Part shown: positions 54,369-63,481 of the stretch, piece after piece
How the letters are laid out: each line of letters starts with the position of its first letter
Position numbering within the stretch: the first letter of the stretch is position 1
DNA from: Shinella zoogloeoides
Lineage (GTDB): Bacteria; Pseudomonadota; Alphaproteobacteria; Rhizobiales; Rhizobiaceae
Assembly (NCBI RefSeq): GCF_020883495.1
Contig: NZ_CP086610.1
Coordinates: forward strand, 3,241,001-3,305,000
Direction of reading: 5' to 3'
Length of the DNA: 64,000 bases
Notes under the pieces: model-generated
Seen by the model: the letters and a program-made list of their open reading frames with translations, nothing else
Database searches by the model: none
Told to the model about the DNA's origin: nothing
Position numbers and translations under genes: made by a program

Positions 54369-54734
54369 ATGTCCCTGAAGATTCGTCTCGCCCGCGGCGG
54401 TTCCAAGAAGCGCCCGTACTACCAGATCGTCGTTGCCGACGCCCGCTCCCCGCGTGACGGCCGCTTCCTCGAGAAGCTCGGCGCCTGGAACCCGATGCTC
54501 GGCAAGGACGACGCAAACCGCGTCCAGATCGACACCGACCGCGCCAAGGAATGGCTCGCCAAGGGCGCACAGCCCACCGACCGCGTTGCCCGCTTCCTCG
54601 ACGAAGCCGGCGTTCTGAAGCGCGAAGCCCGCAACAACCCGGACAAGGCAAAGCCGGGCAAGAAGGCTCTCGAGCGCGCCGCCGAGAAGAAGCAGAAGGA
54701 AGAAGACGCCGCTGCTGCCGCCGCTGGCGAATAA
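54369..54734 (+). CDS. rpsP: 30S ribosomal protein S16
   Basis: A 121-aa S16 with the canonical start [39 protein letters not shown] lysine/alanine/glutamate-rich C-terminal tail of about 35 residues extends past the globular domain, as in other rhizobia. The ATG at 54369 follows an AAGGAG site. The frame is open further upstream, but that part overlaps the chorismate mutase gene. It lies in the ffh-trmD operon. Confidence 0.97.
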   Translation: MSLKIRLARGGSKKRPYYQIVVADARSPRDGRFLEKLGAWNPMLGKDDANRVQIDTDRAKEWLAKGAQPTDRVARFLDEAGVLKREARNNPDKAKPGKKALERAAEKKQKEEDAAAAAAGE

Positions 54735-54798
54735 TCTGCCTCGACTTTTATGGAGACGGGCGGCGTGCTTCATGCCGCCCGTTTTCATTTTGTCTGAC

Positions 54799-54842
54799 GC
54801 AATTCCGGACGCAAAACCGCTGCACACTTTTGCTGGAATTGC
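54799..54842 (-). repeat. 44-bp nested palindrome, copy 3
   Basis: On the minus strand: GCAATTCC / GGAATTGC outer arms and GCAAAA / TTTTGC inner arms around GTGTGCAGCGG. It lies between rpsP and rimM, within the operon. Confidence 0.9.
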
Positions 54843-54901
54843 TCTAGGAGCCTCCGCGCGAACGTCGTAAGAGGCTTTGCAAGACCACACGGAACCGAAC
54901 C

Positions 54902-55477
54902 ATGGCGAAACTGGAAAATCCCGTCCTCATGGGCACCGTCGGCGCGGCACAGGGCCTGCGCGGCGAGGTCCGTGTGAAATCCTACACAATCGACCCGACC
55001 TCCATCGGCGACTACGGCCATCTGCACACCGAGGACGGCCGGTCCTTCGAGGTGCTGGAGGTGCGCGAGGCGAAGAACGTCGTCGTCGTGCGCTTTCGCG
55101 GCGTCAACGACCGCAACGCCGCCGAGGCGCTGAACGGCATCGAACTCTATATCGAGCGCGACAACCTGCCGGACGAGGAACTGGACGAGGACGAGTTCTT
55201 CTATGCCGACCTCGAAGGCCTGGAAGCCGTCGACACGACCGGCCGCAGCCACGGCACCGTCACCGGCATCTTCGATTTCGGCGCGGGCGACCTGCTCGAA
55301 CTCAAGGGGCCGGGCAAGCGCCCCGTGCTCATTCCCTTCTCCGAAGCCGCGGTGCTGGAAATCGACCTCGAAGGCGGCCGCCTCCTGATCGACGCCACCG
55401 CCGCCGGTCTCGTCGACGACGAGAAGGACGGCCCCGGCAGCCGTCGTCGCCGCCCGCCGCAGGGCGAGGGAGAATAA
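54902..55477 (+). CDS. rimM: 16S rRNA processing protein RimM
   Basis: Assembly factor for the 30S head domain, 191 aa. The N-terminal RimM domain starts [28 protein letters not shown], and the C-terminal PRC-barrel part includes [32 protein letters not shown]. The tail is basic and probably flexible. It sits 167 bases after rpsP with a palindromic repeat in the gap, and 1 base before trmD, the usual order rpsP-rimM-trmD. Confidence 0.96.
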   Translation: MAKLENPVLMGTVGAAQGLRGEVRVKSYTIDPTSIGDYGHLHTEDGRSFEVLEVREAKNVVVVRFRGVNDRNAAEALNGIELYIERDNLPDEELDEDEFFYADLEGLEAVDTTGRSHGTVTGIFDFGAGDLLELKGPGKRPVLIPFSEAAVLEIDLEGGRLLIDATAAGLVDDEKDGPGSRRRRPPQGEGE

Positions 55478-55478
55478 C

Positions 55479-56174
55479 GTGGCTTTCCGCGCCACCATCC
55501 TGACGCTCTACCCGGAGATGTTTCCAGGCTTTCTCGCCCAGTCCCTCTCCGGCAAGGCGCTGGCGCGCGGCGACTGGTCGCTCGACTGCCTGCAGATCCG
55601 CGATTTCACCACCGACCGCCACCGCACCGTCGACGACACGCCGGCCGGCGGCGGCGCGGGCATGGTGCTGAAGCCGGATGTGCTGGCCAAGGCCATCGAC
55701 CATGCCTCCGAGGGTGACAACCGCCCGCGCCTCCTGATGAGCCCGCGCGGAAAACCGCTGACGCAGAAGCGCGTGCGCGAACTTGCGGCCGGCGAGGGCG
55801 CGATCATCGTCTGCGGCCGTTTCGAGGGCGTCGACCAGCGTGTGATCGACGGGCGGCAGCTCGAAGAAGTCTCCATCGGCGACTACATCCTCTCCGGCGG
55901 CGAGCCGGCGGCGATGATCCTGCTGGATGCCATCGTGCGCATCCTGCCCGGCGTCATGGGCAATGCGCTTTCCGGTGAGCATGAGAGTTTTGAAGGCGGA
56001 TTGCTGGAGCATCCGCACTATACGCGCCCGCAGGTCTTCGAAGGCCAAGAAATCCCCGGCGTGCTGACCTCCGGCAACCACGCCGCCATCGACCGATGGC
56101 GGCGCGAGGAGGCGGAGAAGCTGACGCGCGAGCGCCGGCCCGATCTTCTGACCGATCAGCCCTTCAGGAAATAA
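55479..56174 (+). CDS. trmD: tRNA (guanine37-N1)-methyltransferase TrmD
   Basis: SPOUT methyltransferase (231 aa) that forms m1G37 to prevent +1 frameshifting. Trefoil-knot motifs are clear: [25 protein letters not shown] and [15 protein letters not shown]. Start is a GTG one base after the rimM stop; the N-terminus reads (M)[16 protein letters not shown]. The 3' end overlaps the convergent permease gene by 19 bases, so no terminator separates them. Confidence 0.96.
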   Translation: MAFRATILTLYPEMFPGFLAQSLSGKALARGDWSLDCLQIRDFTTDRHRTVDDTPAGGGAGMVLKPDVLAKAIDHASEGDNRPRLLMSPRGKPLTQKRVRELAAGEGAIIVCGRFEGVDQRVIDGRQLEEVSIGDYILSGGEPAAMILLDAIVRILPGVMGNALSGEHESFEGGLLEHPHYTRPQVFEGQEIPGVLTSGNHAAIDRWRREEAEKLTRERRPDLLTDQPFRK

Positions 56175-56902
56175 TAGACCGTCAGCGCAAGGCCGACCGC
56201 CACCACCAGCACGCGGATCACCGGCTGCGGCACGCGCCGCGCCGCCCATACGCCGGACCAGCCACCAAGCGCCGCCGCCGGCACCATGACGGCGGCCTGC
56301 GGCCAGCCGATCACCCCGCCGCTGGCGAAGACGATAACCGCCATGGCGGCAATGACGACGGCGACGAAATTCTTCAGCGCGTTCAGCCGGTGATAGTCAC
56401 CGCCCTTGGTGAGGCCCAGCACGGCGAGCGTCATGATGCCCATGCCCGCGCCGAAGAAGCCGCCATAGATGGAGGTGACGAACTGGCCGGCAAGGCCGAG
56501 CGGCGAGATCGGTTTTTCCGGGCTGAGCGTCTTCGGCTTGAGGTAAGGCCCGGCCGCGAAAATCGCGGTCGCCGCCAGCAGCAGCCAGGGCACCAGCGCG
56601 CGGAACGAGGGATTGGAGAGCGAGAGCAGCAGCAGCGCCCCGGCAAGGCCACCGACCAGCGACAGCGCGCCGAGCAGCAGCGCTTCCTTCCAGTCGGCGC
56701 GGATTTCCTTGGCATAGGCGAGCGTCGAGGTGACATAGCCCGGGAACTGCGTGATCGAGGAGGTGGCGTTGGCGACGATGGGCGGCAGGCCGATCAGCGA
56801 CATCGCCCCGAAGGTAAGGAACGTACCCCCGCCGGCAATGGCATTCACCACGCCGGACAGGAAGCCGGCGACGAACAGAAAGATGGCATCGAAAACGGTC
56901 AT
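56156..56902 (-). CDS. TSUP family (TauE/SafE) anion transporter
   Basis: A 248-aa membrane protein with about eight helices in two repeats. Each repeat begins with the family glycine pattern: [19 protein letters not shown] at the N-terminus and [16 protein letters not shown] in the middle. Members transport sulfite, sulfoacetate or other organosulfur anions. The ATG at 56900-56902 has a GGGGGAG site; the longer open frame upstream is rejected. It overlaps the trmD end by 19 bases tail to tail. Substrate unknown. Confidence 0.9.
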   Translation of the reverse strand: MTVFDAIFLFVAGFLSGVVNAIAGGGTFLTFGAMSLIGLPPIVANATSSITQFPGYVTSTLAYAKEIRADWKEALLLGALSLVGGLAGALLLLSLSNPSFRALVPWLLLAATAIFAAGPYLKPKTLSPEKPISPLGLAGQFVTSIYGGFFGAGMGIMTLAVLGLTKGGDYHRLNALKNFVAVVIAAMAVIVFASGGVIGWPQAAVMVPAAALGGWSGVWAARRVPQPVIRVLVVAVGLALTVYYFLKG

Positions 56903-57201
56903 GGCACTCCCCCGGGCGGCGACAGGGGCCGCGCCCGCTCCTTCAAGGCGTGATAGCGTGGCACCGGAAGGCCGGCAAGACCCGGAAATCCGCCACGCGC
57001 GGGTGGATTCTTTTGCCGCCGGGGGATGACAAGCCGGCCCGATTGGTGTATTGGCCCGCTCGGATTTGGGATTACCCAGCCGACCTGCAAGCAAAGAATG
57101 GCGAATCCGCTCCGTCCGGCAACGGACTAACCCGAGAGGCATGACCTCGAAGGCCACCGTCGAGCGCTCTGGCTGTTTCAGAAGAACCGAAGGTTAGACC
57201 G

Positions 57202-57720
57202 ATGAACATCATCCAGCAGCTCGAAGCCGAACAGGCCGCGAAGATCGAAGCCAAGCGCCAGCTCCCGGAATTCTCCCCGGGCGACACCGTCCGCGTCAAC
57301 GTGCGCGTTACGGAAGGCACGCGTACCCGCGTTCAGGCCTATGAAGGCGTTTGCATCGCCCGCTCCGGCGGCGGCATCAACGAGAGCTTCACCGTTCGCA
57401 AGATTTCCTACGGCGAAGGCGTCGAGCGCGTCTTCCCCGTCTACTCGCCGCTCGTCGAAAGCGTCGACGTCGTCCGCCGCGGTAAGGTCCGCCGCGCCAA
57501 GCTCTACTACCTGCGCGATCGTCGCGGCAAGTCGGCTCGTATCGTCGAGAACACCGGCACGCGCGCCCGCAAGCTGAACGACGCCGAGCGTCAGGCCATT
57601 GCCGAGGAAAAGGCACGTCTCGAAGCCGAGAAGGTCGCAGCAGCTCAGGCGCTCGCCGCTGAAAAGGCAGCAGCAGAAGCTGCCGAAGCCGCAAAGGCCG
57701 CAGAAGCCGCCGCCGAATAA
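57202..57720 (+). CDS. rplS: 50S ribosomal protein L19
   Basis: A 172-aa L19. The conserved core runs from [24 protein letters not shown] through [39 protein letters not shown], then an alanine/glutamate-rich helical tail of about 50 residues that is a rhizobial feature. It is separated from trmD by the convergent TSUP gene but belongs to the same conserved neighbourhood. A strong terminator follows. Confidence 0.97.
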   Translation: MNIIQQLEAEQAAKIEAKRQLPEFSPGDTVRVNVRVTEGTRTRVQAYEGVCIARSGGGINESFTVRKISYGEGVERVFPVYSPLVESVDVVRRGKVRRAKLYYLRDRRGKSARIVENTGTRARKLNDAERQAIAEEKARLEAEKVAAAQALAAEKAAAEAAEAAKAAEAAAE

Positions 57721-57743
57721 TCCGGCAGCGCATACTCTATCGA

Positions 57744-57778
57744 AAGCCGCCGGCCCCTTGCCGGCGGCTTTTTTGTTT
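57744..57778 (+). terminator. Terminator of rplS
   Basis: GCCGCCGGC / GCCGGCGGC stem, 5-base loop, then TTTTTTGTTTT. Confidence 0.93.
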
Positions 57779-57868
57779 TACGGAAAACCCTTTGCGCGCA
57801 AGCCCCATGCTTGTTGCCGGCCCTGACCTGTGACAGTGTTCCGCCGCCACAATTCAGGAGCATATCCC

Positions 57869-58666
57869 ATGTTTTCCCGCCGCGCCGTTCTTGCAGGCCT
57901 TGCCGCCGCCGCTCTCATGCCCGCCGTCGCCTTCGCCTCCGACCTTCCCGATCTCGGCGGCAAGACCGTCGTCGTCGTCACGGAGAACGCCTATCCGCCG
58001 CTGCAGTTCGTCGACCCGAAGACCGGCAAGCAGATCGGCTGGGAATACGACGCGATGGACGAGATCGCCAAGCGCCTGAACTTCAAGGTCGAGTACCAGA
58101 ACGCGAGCTGGGACGCGATGATCCAGGCCGTCTCCGACAACCAGTACAATATCGGCATGACCGGCATCACCATCAAGGAAGACCGCAAGGAGAAGGTCGA
58201 CTTCTCCGATCCCTACATGCGCTCGCAGCAGTTCATGCTGGTGCGCGGCGATGAAACCCGCTTCACCGACGCCAAGAGCTTCGGCGAATTCAAGGACGGC
58301 CTGATTGCCGCGCAGCCCGGCACCTCGCCCTTCTATACCGCCGTCTACGAAATCCTCGACGGCAACGAACAGAATCCGCGCATCAAGCTGTTCGAGACCT
58401 TCGGCGCGACGGTGCAGGCGCTTCAGGCCGGCGACGTCGATCTCGTCCTGACCGACAGCGTCGCGGCCAAGGGCTATACCGATGCCTCCGGCGGCAAGCT
58501 GAAGGTGGTCGGCGGGCCGCTCGGCACCGAGGACTTCGGCTTCATCTTCCCCAAGGGCTCCGATCTCGTTGCCCCGGTCAATGCCGCCATCGCCTCGCTG
58601 AAGGCGGACGGAACGCTCGACACGCTCAACAAGAAGTGGTTCCTCGACTACAAGATGGGTCAGTAG
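57869..58666 (+). CDS. Polar amino-acid ABC transporter substrate-binding protein
   Basis: A 265-aa periplasmic receptor (SBP_bac_3, PF00497) with a signal peptide ([23 protein letters not shown], then SD; the SRR start could also use the Tat route). The mature fold shows [34 protein letters not shown] and the [21 protein letters not shown] ligand-binding block. The ATG at 57869 has an AGGAG site 8 bases upstream. Followed 9 bases later by its permease gene. Ligand unknown. Confidence 0.92.
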   Translation: MFSRRAVLAGLAAAALMPAVAFASDLPDLGGKTVVVVTENAYPPLQFVDPKTGKQIGWEYDAMDEIAKRLNFKVEYQNASWDAMIQAVSDNQYNIGMTGITIKEDRKEKVDFSDPYMRSQQFMLVRGDETRFTDAKSFGEFKDGLIAAQPGTSPFYTAVYEILDGNEQNPRIKLFETFGATVQALQAGDVDLVLTDSVAAKGYTDASGGKLKVVGGPLGTEDFGFIFPKGSDLVAPVNAAIASLKADGTLDTLNKKWFLDYKMGQ

Positions 58667-58675
58667 CGGGCAGCC

Positions 58676-59491
58676 ATGGCTCCCGTTTCGCCCGGCACCG
58701 GCAAGGACGACTATCCCTGGTGGCTGGTCGCGCTTGCCGTGATCGCGCTGGCGCTTGCCGGCGTGATCGTCACCAACGATATCTACGCGCAGGTTTTCAG
58801 CGTCGTGCTGAAGGGACTGTGGGTGACGATCTTCGTGACCCTCGTCGCCTTCATGCTCGCCACCATGCTCGGCCTCGGCGTGGCGCTGATGGCGCTTTCC
58901 GAGAGCAAGGCGCTGCGGCAGATCGCGCGGTTCTACACGGAGGTCATCCGTGGCGTGCCGATCCTCGTGCTTCTTTTCTACATAGCCTTCGTCGGCGCGC
59001 CGGCGCTGGTGGCGGCGATCAACGTCGTCATCGCCCCGCTCGTCGCCGCCGGCACGACGGAACCCATGCAGGTGCGCGACCTCTCCTTGATGTGGCGGGC
59101 GATCATCGCGCTGATGATCGGCTATTCCGCCTTCATCGGCGAGGTTTTTCGCGCGGGCATCCAGTCCGTCGACAAGGGGCAGGTCGAGGCGGCCAAGGCC
59201 CTCGGCCTCTCGCGCGTCCAGCGCTTCCGCCTCGTCGTCTTCCCGCAGGCGATCCGCGTCATCCTGCCGCCGCTCGGCAACGATTTCGTGGCGATGGTGA
59301 AGGATTCGTCCCTCGTCTCCGTGCTCGGCGTCGCCGACGTCACCCAGATGGGCAAGGTCTACGCCTCCGGCTCCTTCCGCTTCTTCGAGACCTATTCCAT
59401 CGTCGCCTATGTCTATCTCATCCTCACCATCGGCCTGTCGCTGGCCCTGCGGGGGCTGGAAAGGCGGCTCAGGCGCAATGTCGCGCATTGA
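58676..59491 (+). CDS. Polar amino-acid ABC transporter permease (HisM/GlnP type)
   Basis: A 271-aa permease with five to six helices and the EAA loop (GQVEAAKALGLSRVQRFRLVVFPQAIRVILPPLGNDF) that docks the ATPase. An extra segment of about 40 residues lies between helices (AALVAAINVVIAPLVAAGTTEPMQVRDLSL). It starts 9 bases after the binding-protein gene. No ATPase gene is present downstream; the next gene is leuC behind its own promoter. The system therefore must share an ATPase encoded elsewhere. Confidence 0.92.
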   Translation: MAPVSPGTGKDDYPWWLVALAVIALALAGVIVTNDIYAQVFSVVLKGLWVTIFVTLVAFMLATMLGLGVALMALSESKALRQIARFYTEVIRGVPILVLLFYIAFVGAPALVAAINVVIAPLVAAGTTEPMQVRDLSLMWRAIIALMIGYSAFIGEVFRAGIQSVDKGQVEAAKALGLSRVQRFRLVVFPQAIRVILPPLGNDFVAMVKDSSLVSVLGVADVTQMGKVYASGSFRFFETYSIVAYVYLILTIGLSLALRGLERRLRRNVAH

Positions 59492-59501
59492 TTCTTCGCA
59501 A

Positions 59502-59529
59502 TTGCCGAGGCCCGCAAAAATCGCTATAT
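59502..59529 (+). promoter_or_regulatory. Putative leuC promoter
   Basis: TTGCCG at 59502-59507 and CTATAT at 59524-59529 with a 16-base spacer. The -10 is the favoured rhizobial CTATAT form. Transcription should start near 59536. Confidence 0.6.
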
Positions 59530-59537
59530 GCGGCTCC

Positions 59538-59654
59538 ATGGAATCCAAGTTCGGATGCACGGAAACGCATGTCGTCGTGCTGCAGGATCACAAGCGCCTG
59601 CCGGCACGCTTCTTTGCGCGTGTCTTCGGGGCGCTCATCAGCCGCCTATCCTGA
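59538..59654 (+). CDS. Small ORF of 38 codons between the leuC promoter and leuC
   Basis: ATG at 59538 to TGA at 59654, with the start MESKFGCTETHVVVLQDHK and the end ARFFARVFGALISRLS. The ATG lies within two or three bases of the predicted transcription start, so translation would be leaderless. The C-terminal half is an amphipathic, arginine-containing helix. It is not leucine-codon rich, so it is no classical attenuator peptide. leuC starts 79 bases after its stop. Product is unknown and the ORF may not be expressed. Confidence 0.35.
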   Translation: MESKFGCTETHVVVLQDHKRLPARFFARVFGALISRLS

Positions 59655-59733
59655 TCGCCGCTTCCTACGCGATCCCGCCAGCCGCACGCTGCGGATTTCC
59701 AGACCCTTTCAACATGCCAGCGGATGAAGAGCC

Positions 59734-61143
59734 ATGAGCGCACCCCGTACCCTCTACGACAAGATCTTCGACGACCACATCGTCAGCCGCCAGGAAGACG
59801 GCACCTGTCTTCTCTACATCGACCGTCACCTCGTCCATGAAGTGACGTCGCCCCAGGCCTTCGAGGGCCTGCGCATGGCCGGCCGCAAGGTCCGCGCGCC
59901 GGAAAAGACGCTCGCCGTCGTCGACCACAACGTCCCCACCTCGCCGGATCGCCATCAGGGCATCAAGAACGAGGAAAGCCGCATCCAGGTCGAGGCGCTC
60001 GCCAACAACGCCGCGGAATTCGGCGTCGAATACTATTCGGAAAAGGACGTCCGCCAGGGCATCGTCCACATCGTCGGCCCGGAACAGGGTTTTACCCTGC
60101 CGGGCATGACCATCGTGTGCGGTGACAGCCACACCTCCACGCACGGTGCCTTCGGCGCGCTGGCGCACGGCATCGGCACGTCGGAAGTGGAACACGTTCT
60201 GGCCACCCAGACGCTGATCCAGAAGAAGGCGAAGAACATGCTGGTGCGCGTCGACGGGCAGCTCCCGGAAGGCGTGACCGCGAAGGACATCATCCTTGCC
60301 ATCATCGGCGAGATCGGCACGGCCGGCGGCACCGGCCACGTCATCGAGTTCGCCGGCGAAGCGATCCGCTCGCTGTCGATGGAAGGCCGCATGACGATCT
60401 GCAACATGACGATCGAAGGCGGCGCCCGCGCCGGCCTCATCGCGCCGGACGAGAAGACCTTCGAATACATCAAGGACAAGCCGCGCGCGCCCAAGGGCAA
60501 GGCCCTCGATATGGCGATCGACTACTGGAAGACGCTCTACACGGAAGAAGGCGCGCATTTCGACCGCGTGGTCGTGCTCGACGCCGCCAACCTGCCGCCG
60601 ATCGTCTCCTGGGGTTCCTCGCCGGAAGACGTCGTCTCCGTCGAAGGCACCGTGCCGAACCCGGACGACATCGAAGACGAGACCAAGCGTTCGTCCAAGT
60701 GGCGCGCCCTTGACTATATGGGCCTGAAGCCGGGCACGAAGATTACCGACATCGCCATCGACCGCGTCTTCATCGGCTCCTGCACCAACGGCCGCATCGA
60801 GGACCTGCGCGCCGTCGCCGCCGTCGTCGAGGGCAGAAAGGTCGCGTCCACCGTCAGCGCCATGATCGTTCCGGGCTCCGGCCTCGTGAAGGAACAGGCC
60901 GAGAAGGAAGGCCTCGACACGATCTTCAAGGCCGCCGGCTTCGACTGGCGCGAGCCGGGCTGCTCCATGTGCCTTGCCATGAACGACGACCGCCTGAAGC
61001 CGGGCGAGCGCTGCGCCTCCACCTCGAACCGCAACTTCGAGGGCCGCCAGGGCTTCAAGGGCCGCACGCATCTCGTTTCTCCGGCCATGGCCGCAGCCGC
61101 CGCCATTGCCGGCCATTTCGTGGATATCCGCGACTGGCAGTAA
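59734..61143 (+). CDS. leuC: 3-isopropylmalate dehydratase large subunit
   Basis: Isomerises 2- to 3-isopropylmalate in leucine synthesis together with LeuD. The 469-aa protein has the aconitase-type 4Fe-4S ligands in GSCTNGR and in [10 protein letters not shown], plus [31 protein letters not shown]. The ATG at 59734 has GGATGAAGAG upstream. LeuD is not adjacent here, as in other Rhizobiaceae where leuC and leuD are split. It has its own promoter and terminator. Confidence 0.97.
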   Translation: MSAPRTLYDKIFDDHIVSRQEDGTCLLYIDRHLVHEVTSPQAFEGLRMAGRKVRAPEKTLAVVDHNVPTSPDRHQGIKNEESRIQVEALANNAAEFGVEYYSEKDVRQGIVHIVGPEQGFTLPGMTIVCGDSHTSTHGAFGALAHGIGTSEVEHVLATQTLIQKKAKNMLVRVDGQLPEGVTAKDIILAIIGEIGTAGGTGHVIEFAGEAIRSLSMEGRMTICNMTIEGGARAGLIAPDEKTFEYIKDKPRAPKGKALDMAIDYWKTLYTEEGAHFDRVVVLDAANLPPIVSWGSSPEDVVSVEGTVPNPDDIEDETKRSSKWRALDYMGLKPGTKITDIAIDRVFIGSCTNGRIEDLRAVAAVVEGRKVASTVSAMIVPGSGLVKEQAEKEGLDTIFKAAGFDWREPGCSMCLAMNDDRLKPGERCASTSNRNFEGRQGFKGRTHLVSPAMAAAAAIAGHFVDIRDWQ

Positions 61144-61167
61144 ACACGGCCGGAACGCCGACAGGAC

Positions 61168-61196
61168 AAAGGCCGGGAGCAAGCTCCCGGCCTTTT
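61168..61196 (+). terminator. Terminator between leuC and the convergent reductase gene
   Basis: AAAGGCCGGGAGC / GCTCCCGGCCTTTT stem with an AA loop; T-runs on both strands, so probably bidirectional. Confidence 0.9.
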
Positions 61197-61210
61197 CGTT
61201 TGTGCAGGGC

Positions 61211-62041
61211 TCAGAACGTCGCCGTCATCGGATCGGGGCCGATGCGCCTGCCGTCCTTCTCGAGCGCCCCGAATGTCGCCATGTCCTCGGCATCGAGCTT
61301 GAAATCGAAGACCTTGAAATTCTCCTCGATGCGCGAGGGCGTCACCGATTTCGGGATGACCACCAGCCCGCTGTCGATATGCCAGCGGGTGATGACCTGC
61401 GCCGGGGTGCGGCCGTGCTTGGCGGCAACCTTCGCGACGAGCGGATTGTCCAGCAGCGTGCCCTGCCCGAGCGGGCTCCAGGACTGGGTGACGATGCGGT
61501 GCTTTTCGTGATAGGCCCGCGCCTCTTTCTGCGGGAAATCGGGATGCAGCTCGATCTGATTGATAACCGGCGTCACGCCCGTCTCGTCGATCACGCGCTG
61601 CAGGTGCTCGGGGTAGAAGTTGGAAACGCCGATGGAGCGGGCGCGGCCCTCCTTCTGGAGCTGGATGAAGGCCTTCCAGGTCGCCACATACTCGTCGCGC
61701 TTCGGCGCGGGCCAGTGGATGAGGTAGAGGTCGACATAATCGGTGCCGAGGCGTTTGAGGCTGGCGTCGAAGGCCTTCAGCGTCGAATCGTAGCCCTGAT
61801 CGGAGTTCCAGAGCTTCGTCGTCAGGAAGATTTCGGACCGGGCGATGCCGGAAGCGCGGATGCCCTCGCCGACGCCGGCCTCGTTCTCGTAGATCGCCGC
61901 CGTATCGACATGCCGGTAGCCGGCCGAAAGTGCCGCCTTGACGGCCGTCACGGCCGTGTCGTTCGGGGTCTGCCAGACGCCGAGGCCCACCTGCGGAATG
62001 CTGTTGCCGTCGTGAAACAGGATCGTCGGTTGATCGCTCAT
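61211..62041 (-). CDS. Aldo/keto reductase
   Basis: A 276-aa NADPH-dependent oxidoreductase of the AKR5-like group (2,5-diketo-D-gluconate reductase type). Signature 1 GYRHVDTAAIYENEAGVGEGI with catalytic D and Y, catalytic K in TTKLW, H in LIHWP, and the C-terminal IPKSVTPSRIEENFKVFDF cofactor signature are all present. The ATG at 62041 gives MSDQPTILFHDGNSIPQVGLG. It is convergent with leuC. Physiological substrate is unknown; sugars, methylglyoxal or aldehydes are possible. Confidence 0.92.
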   Translation of the reverse strand: MSDQPTILFHDGNSIPQVGLGVWQTPNDTAVTAVKAALSAGYRHVDTAAIYENEAGVGEGIRASGIARSEIFLTTKLWNSDQGYDSTLKAFDASLKRLGTDYVDLYLIHWPAPKRDEYVATWKAFIQLQKEGRARSIGVSNFYPEHLQRVIDETGVTPVINQIELHPDFPQKEARAYHEKHRIVTQSWSPLGQGTLLDNPLVAKVAAKHGRTPAQVITRWHIDSGLVVIPKSVTPSRIEENFKVFDFKLDAEDMATFGALEKDGRRIGPDPMTATF

Positions 62042-62318
62042 AAGAATGTCTCCATGAAAAGGAATGGCGTGCTTGAACCCGTGGGGTTTCCCGTAGCGCC
62101 TTGCAGCCGGGCGACGGTCGAGGCTGATATAGGTTCGCGTCGCCGCATTTCAAAGGATGCCGCGGGGATCGCCTTCACGCACTGTTCAGGAGAATTTGAT
62201 CCGCATCGCCCCGTCCGCCATATTCGCGCCATGCGGCAAGGTATCTGGCTAAGTCACAGGCGGGCTTGCCAAAAGCGCCAGTTCCCTTACTTTCCGTAGG
62301 AATGCCGAGAGGTAAAGC

Positions 62319-63002
62319 ATGACATCCCGCACCATCCTTCTTGTCGATGACGACAACGACCTCCGCGAGACGCTCGTCGAGCAGCTTTCGCTCTACGAGG
62401 AATTCGCAACGCTCGAGGAAACGACGGCCGGCAAGGGCATCCAGACCGCGCGGGCGAACCAGATCGACCTTCTCATCATGGATGTCGGCCTGCCGGACAT
62501 GGACGGCCGCGAGGCGGTGAAGCTCCTGCGCAAGGGCGGCTTCAAGGCGCCGATCATCATGCTGACCGGCCATGACACCGATTCGGACACGATCCTCGGT
62601 CTGGAAGCCGGCGCCAACGACTATGTGACGAAGCCCTTCCGCTTCGCCGTGCTGCTCGCGCGCATCCGCGCGCAGCTTCGCCAGCACGAGAGCAGCGAGG
62701 ACGCCACCTTCACCGTCGGTCCCTATACGTTCAAGCCCGGCCAGAAGCTGCTGACGCTGGAAAACGGCCAGAAGATCCGCCTCACCGAGAAGGAAGCGGC
62801 GATCATCCGCTATCTCTACCGCGCCGACCAGAAGGTCGTCACGCGCGACGTGCTGCTGGAAGAGGTCTGGGGCTACAATTCGGGCGTCACGACCCACACG
62901 CTGGAGACCCATGTCTATCGTCTGCGCCAGAAGATCGAGCGGGACCCTTCCAATGCCGAGATTCTCGTGACAGAGAACGGCGGTTACAAGATCGTTCCGT
63001 AA
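62319..63002 (+). CDS. OmpR-family response regulator (possibly CenR)
   Basis: A 227-aa regulator with a receiver domain (acidic residues D10-D12, phospho-acceptor D55 in LIMDVGLPDMDG, lysine in YVTKPF) and a winged-helix domain ending in LETHVYRLRQKIERDPSNAEILVTENGGYKIVP. The opening ILLVDDDNDLRETLVEQLSLYEEF recalls the essential alphaproteobacterial cell-envelope regulator CenR, but I cannot confirm that from memory. No histidine kinase gene is adjacent. Followed by a cyclic-nucleotide-domain gene after 20 bases. Confidence 0.9.
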   Translation: MTSRTILLVDDDNDLRETLVEQLSLYEEFATLEETTAGKGIQTARANQIDLLIMDVGLPDMDGREAVKLLRKGGFKAPIIMLTGHDTDSDTILGLEAGANDYVTKPFRFAVLLARIRAQLRQHESSEDATFTVGPYTFKPGQKLLTLENGQKIRLTEKEAAIIRYLYRADQKVVTRDVLLEEVWGYNSGVTTHTLETHVYRLRQKIERDPSNAEILVTENGGYKIVP

Positions 63003-63022
63003 TTCAGTAAGGAGCGCCCGCC

Positions 63023-63478
63023 GTGGCCCTCAGCGACGACATCGCCCTGCTTTCCAAGGTCCCGCTCTTTGCGGGCCTTGCCGACGACAAGCTGCGCCTG
63101 ATGGCCTTCGGTGCGGAACGCCGGCGGCTGGTCGAGGGGCAGACGCTGTTTCGCGAGGGCACCTCGGCCGATTGCGGCTTCGTTGTCGCCTATGGCGCGT
63201 TCCAGCTCACCTCGACGCTGCGCGACGGCGCGACGCGCGACGAGGGCACCGCAGGGTCCGGCACGCTCCTGTCGGAACTTGCCATGATCTCCGCCGTCGA
63301 GCGCAAATATACGGCGGTGGCGCTGGAGGACAGCGAGGTCATCCGCATCAACCGTCCGCTCTTCCGGCGCATGCTGGAGGAATATCCGGACGTCGCCGTG
63401 CTGGTCGACGCCCGTATCCGCGAGAATCTGGCCGCGATGATCAGCCAGATGCGCGGCCTTGCCGGCCGCTTCGCCTGA
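63023..63478 (+). CDS. Cyclic-nucleotide-binding-domain protein without DNA-binding domain
   Basis: A 151-aa protein that is essentially one Crp-like beta-barrel domain (LLSKVPLFAGLADDKLRLMAFGAERRRLVEGQTLFREGTSADCGFVV...). The phosphate-binding cassette is altered: the usual G-E-[LIV]-x-x-L is here GTLLSELAMIS, so cyclic-nucleotide binding is uncertain. No helix-turn-helix follows; the C-terminus is one helix (RIRENLAAMISQMRGLAGRFA). GTG start at 63023. Likely co-transcribed with the response regulator upstream and perhaps a signalling partner. Confidence 0.85.
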   Translation: MALSDDIALLSKVPLFAGLADDKLRLMAFGAERRRLVEGQTLFREGTSADCGFVVAYGAFQLTSTLRDGATRDEGTAGSGTLLSELAMISAVERKYTAVALEDSEVIRINRPLFRRMLEEYPDVAVLVDARIRENLAAMISQMRGLAGRFA

Positions 63479-63481
63479 AAC

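Noticed and set aside
57869..61143. Whether the amino-acid ABC genes and leuC form a leucine-related operon
   Set aside because: leuC has a convincing promoter of its own and a 240-base gap; the binding protein belongs to the polar amino-acid class, not the branched-chain class.
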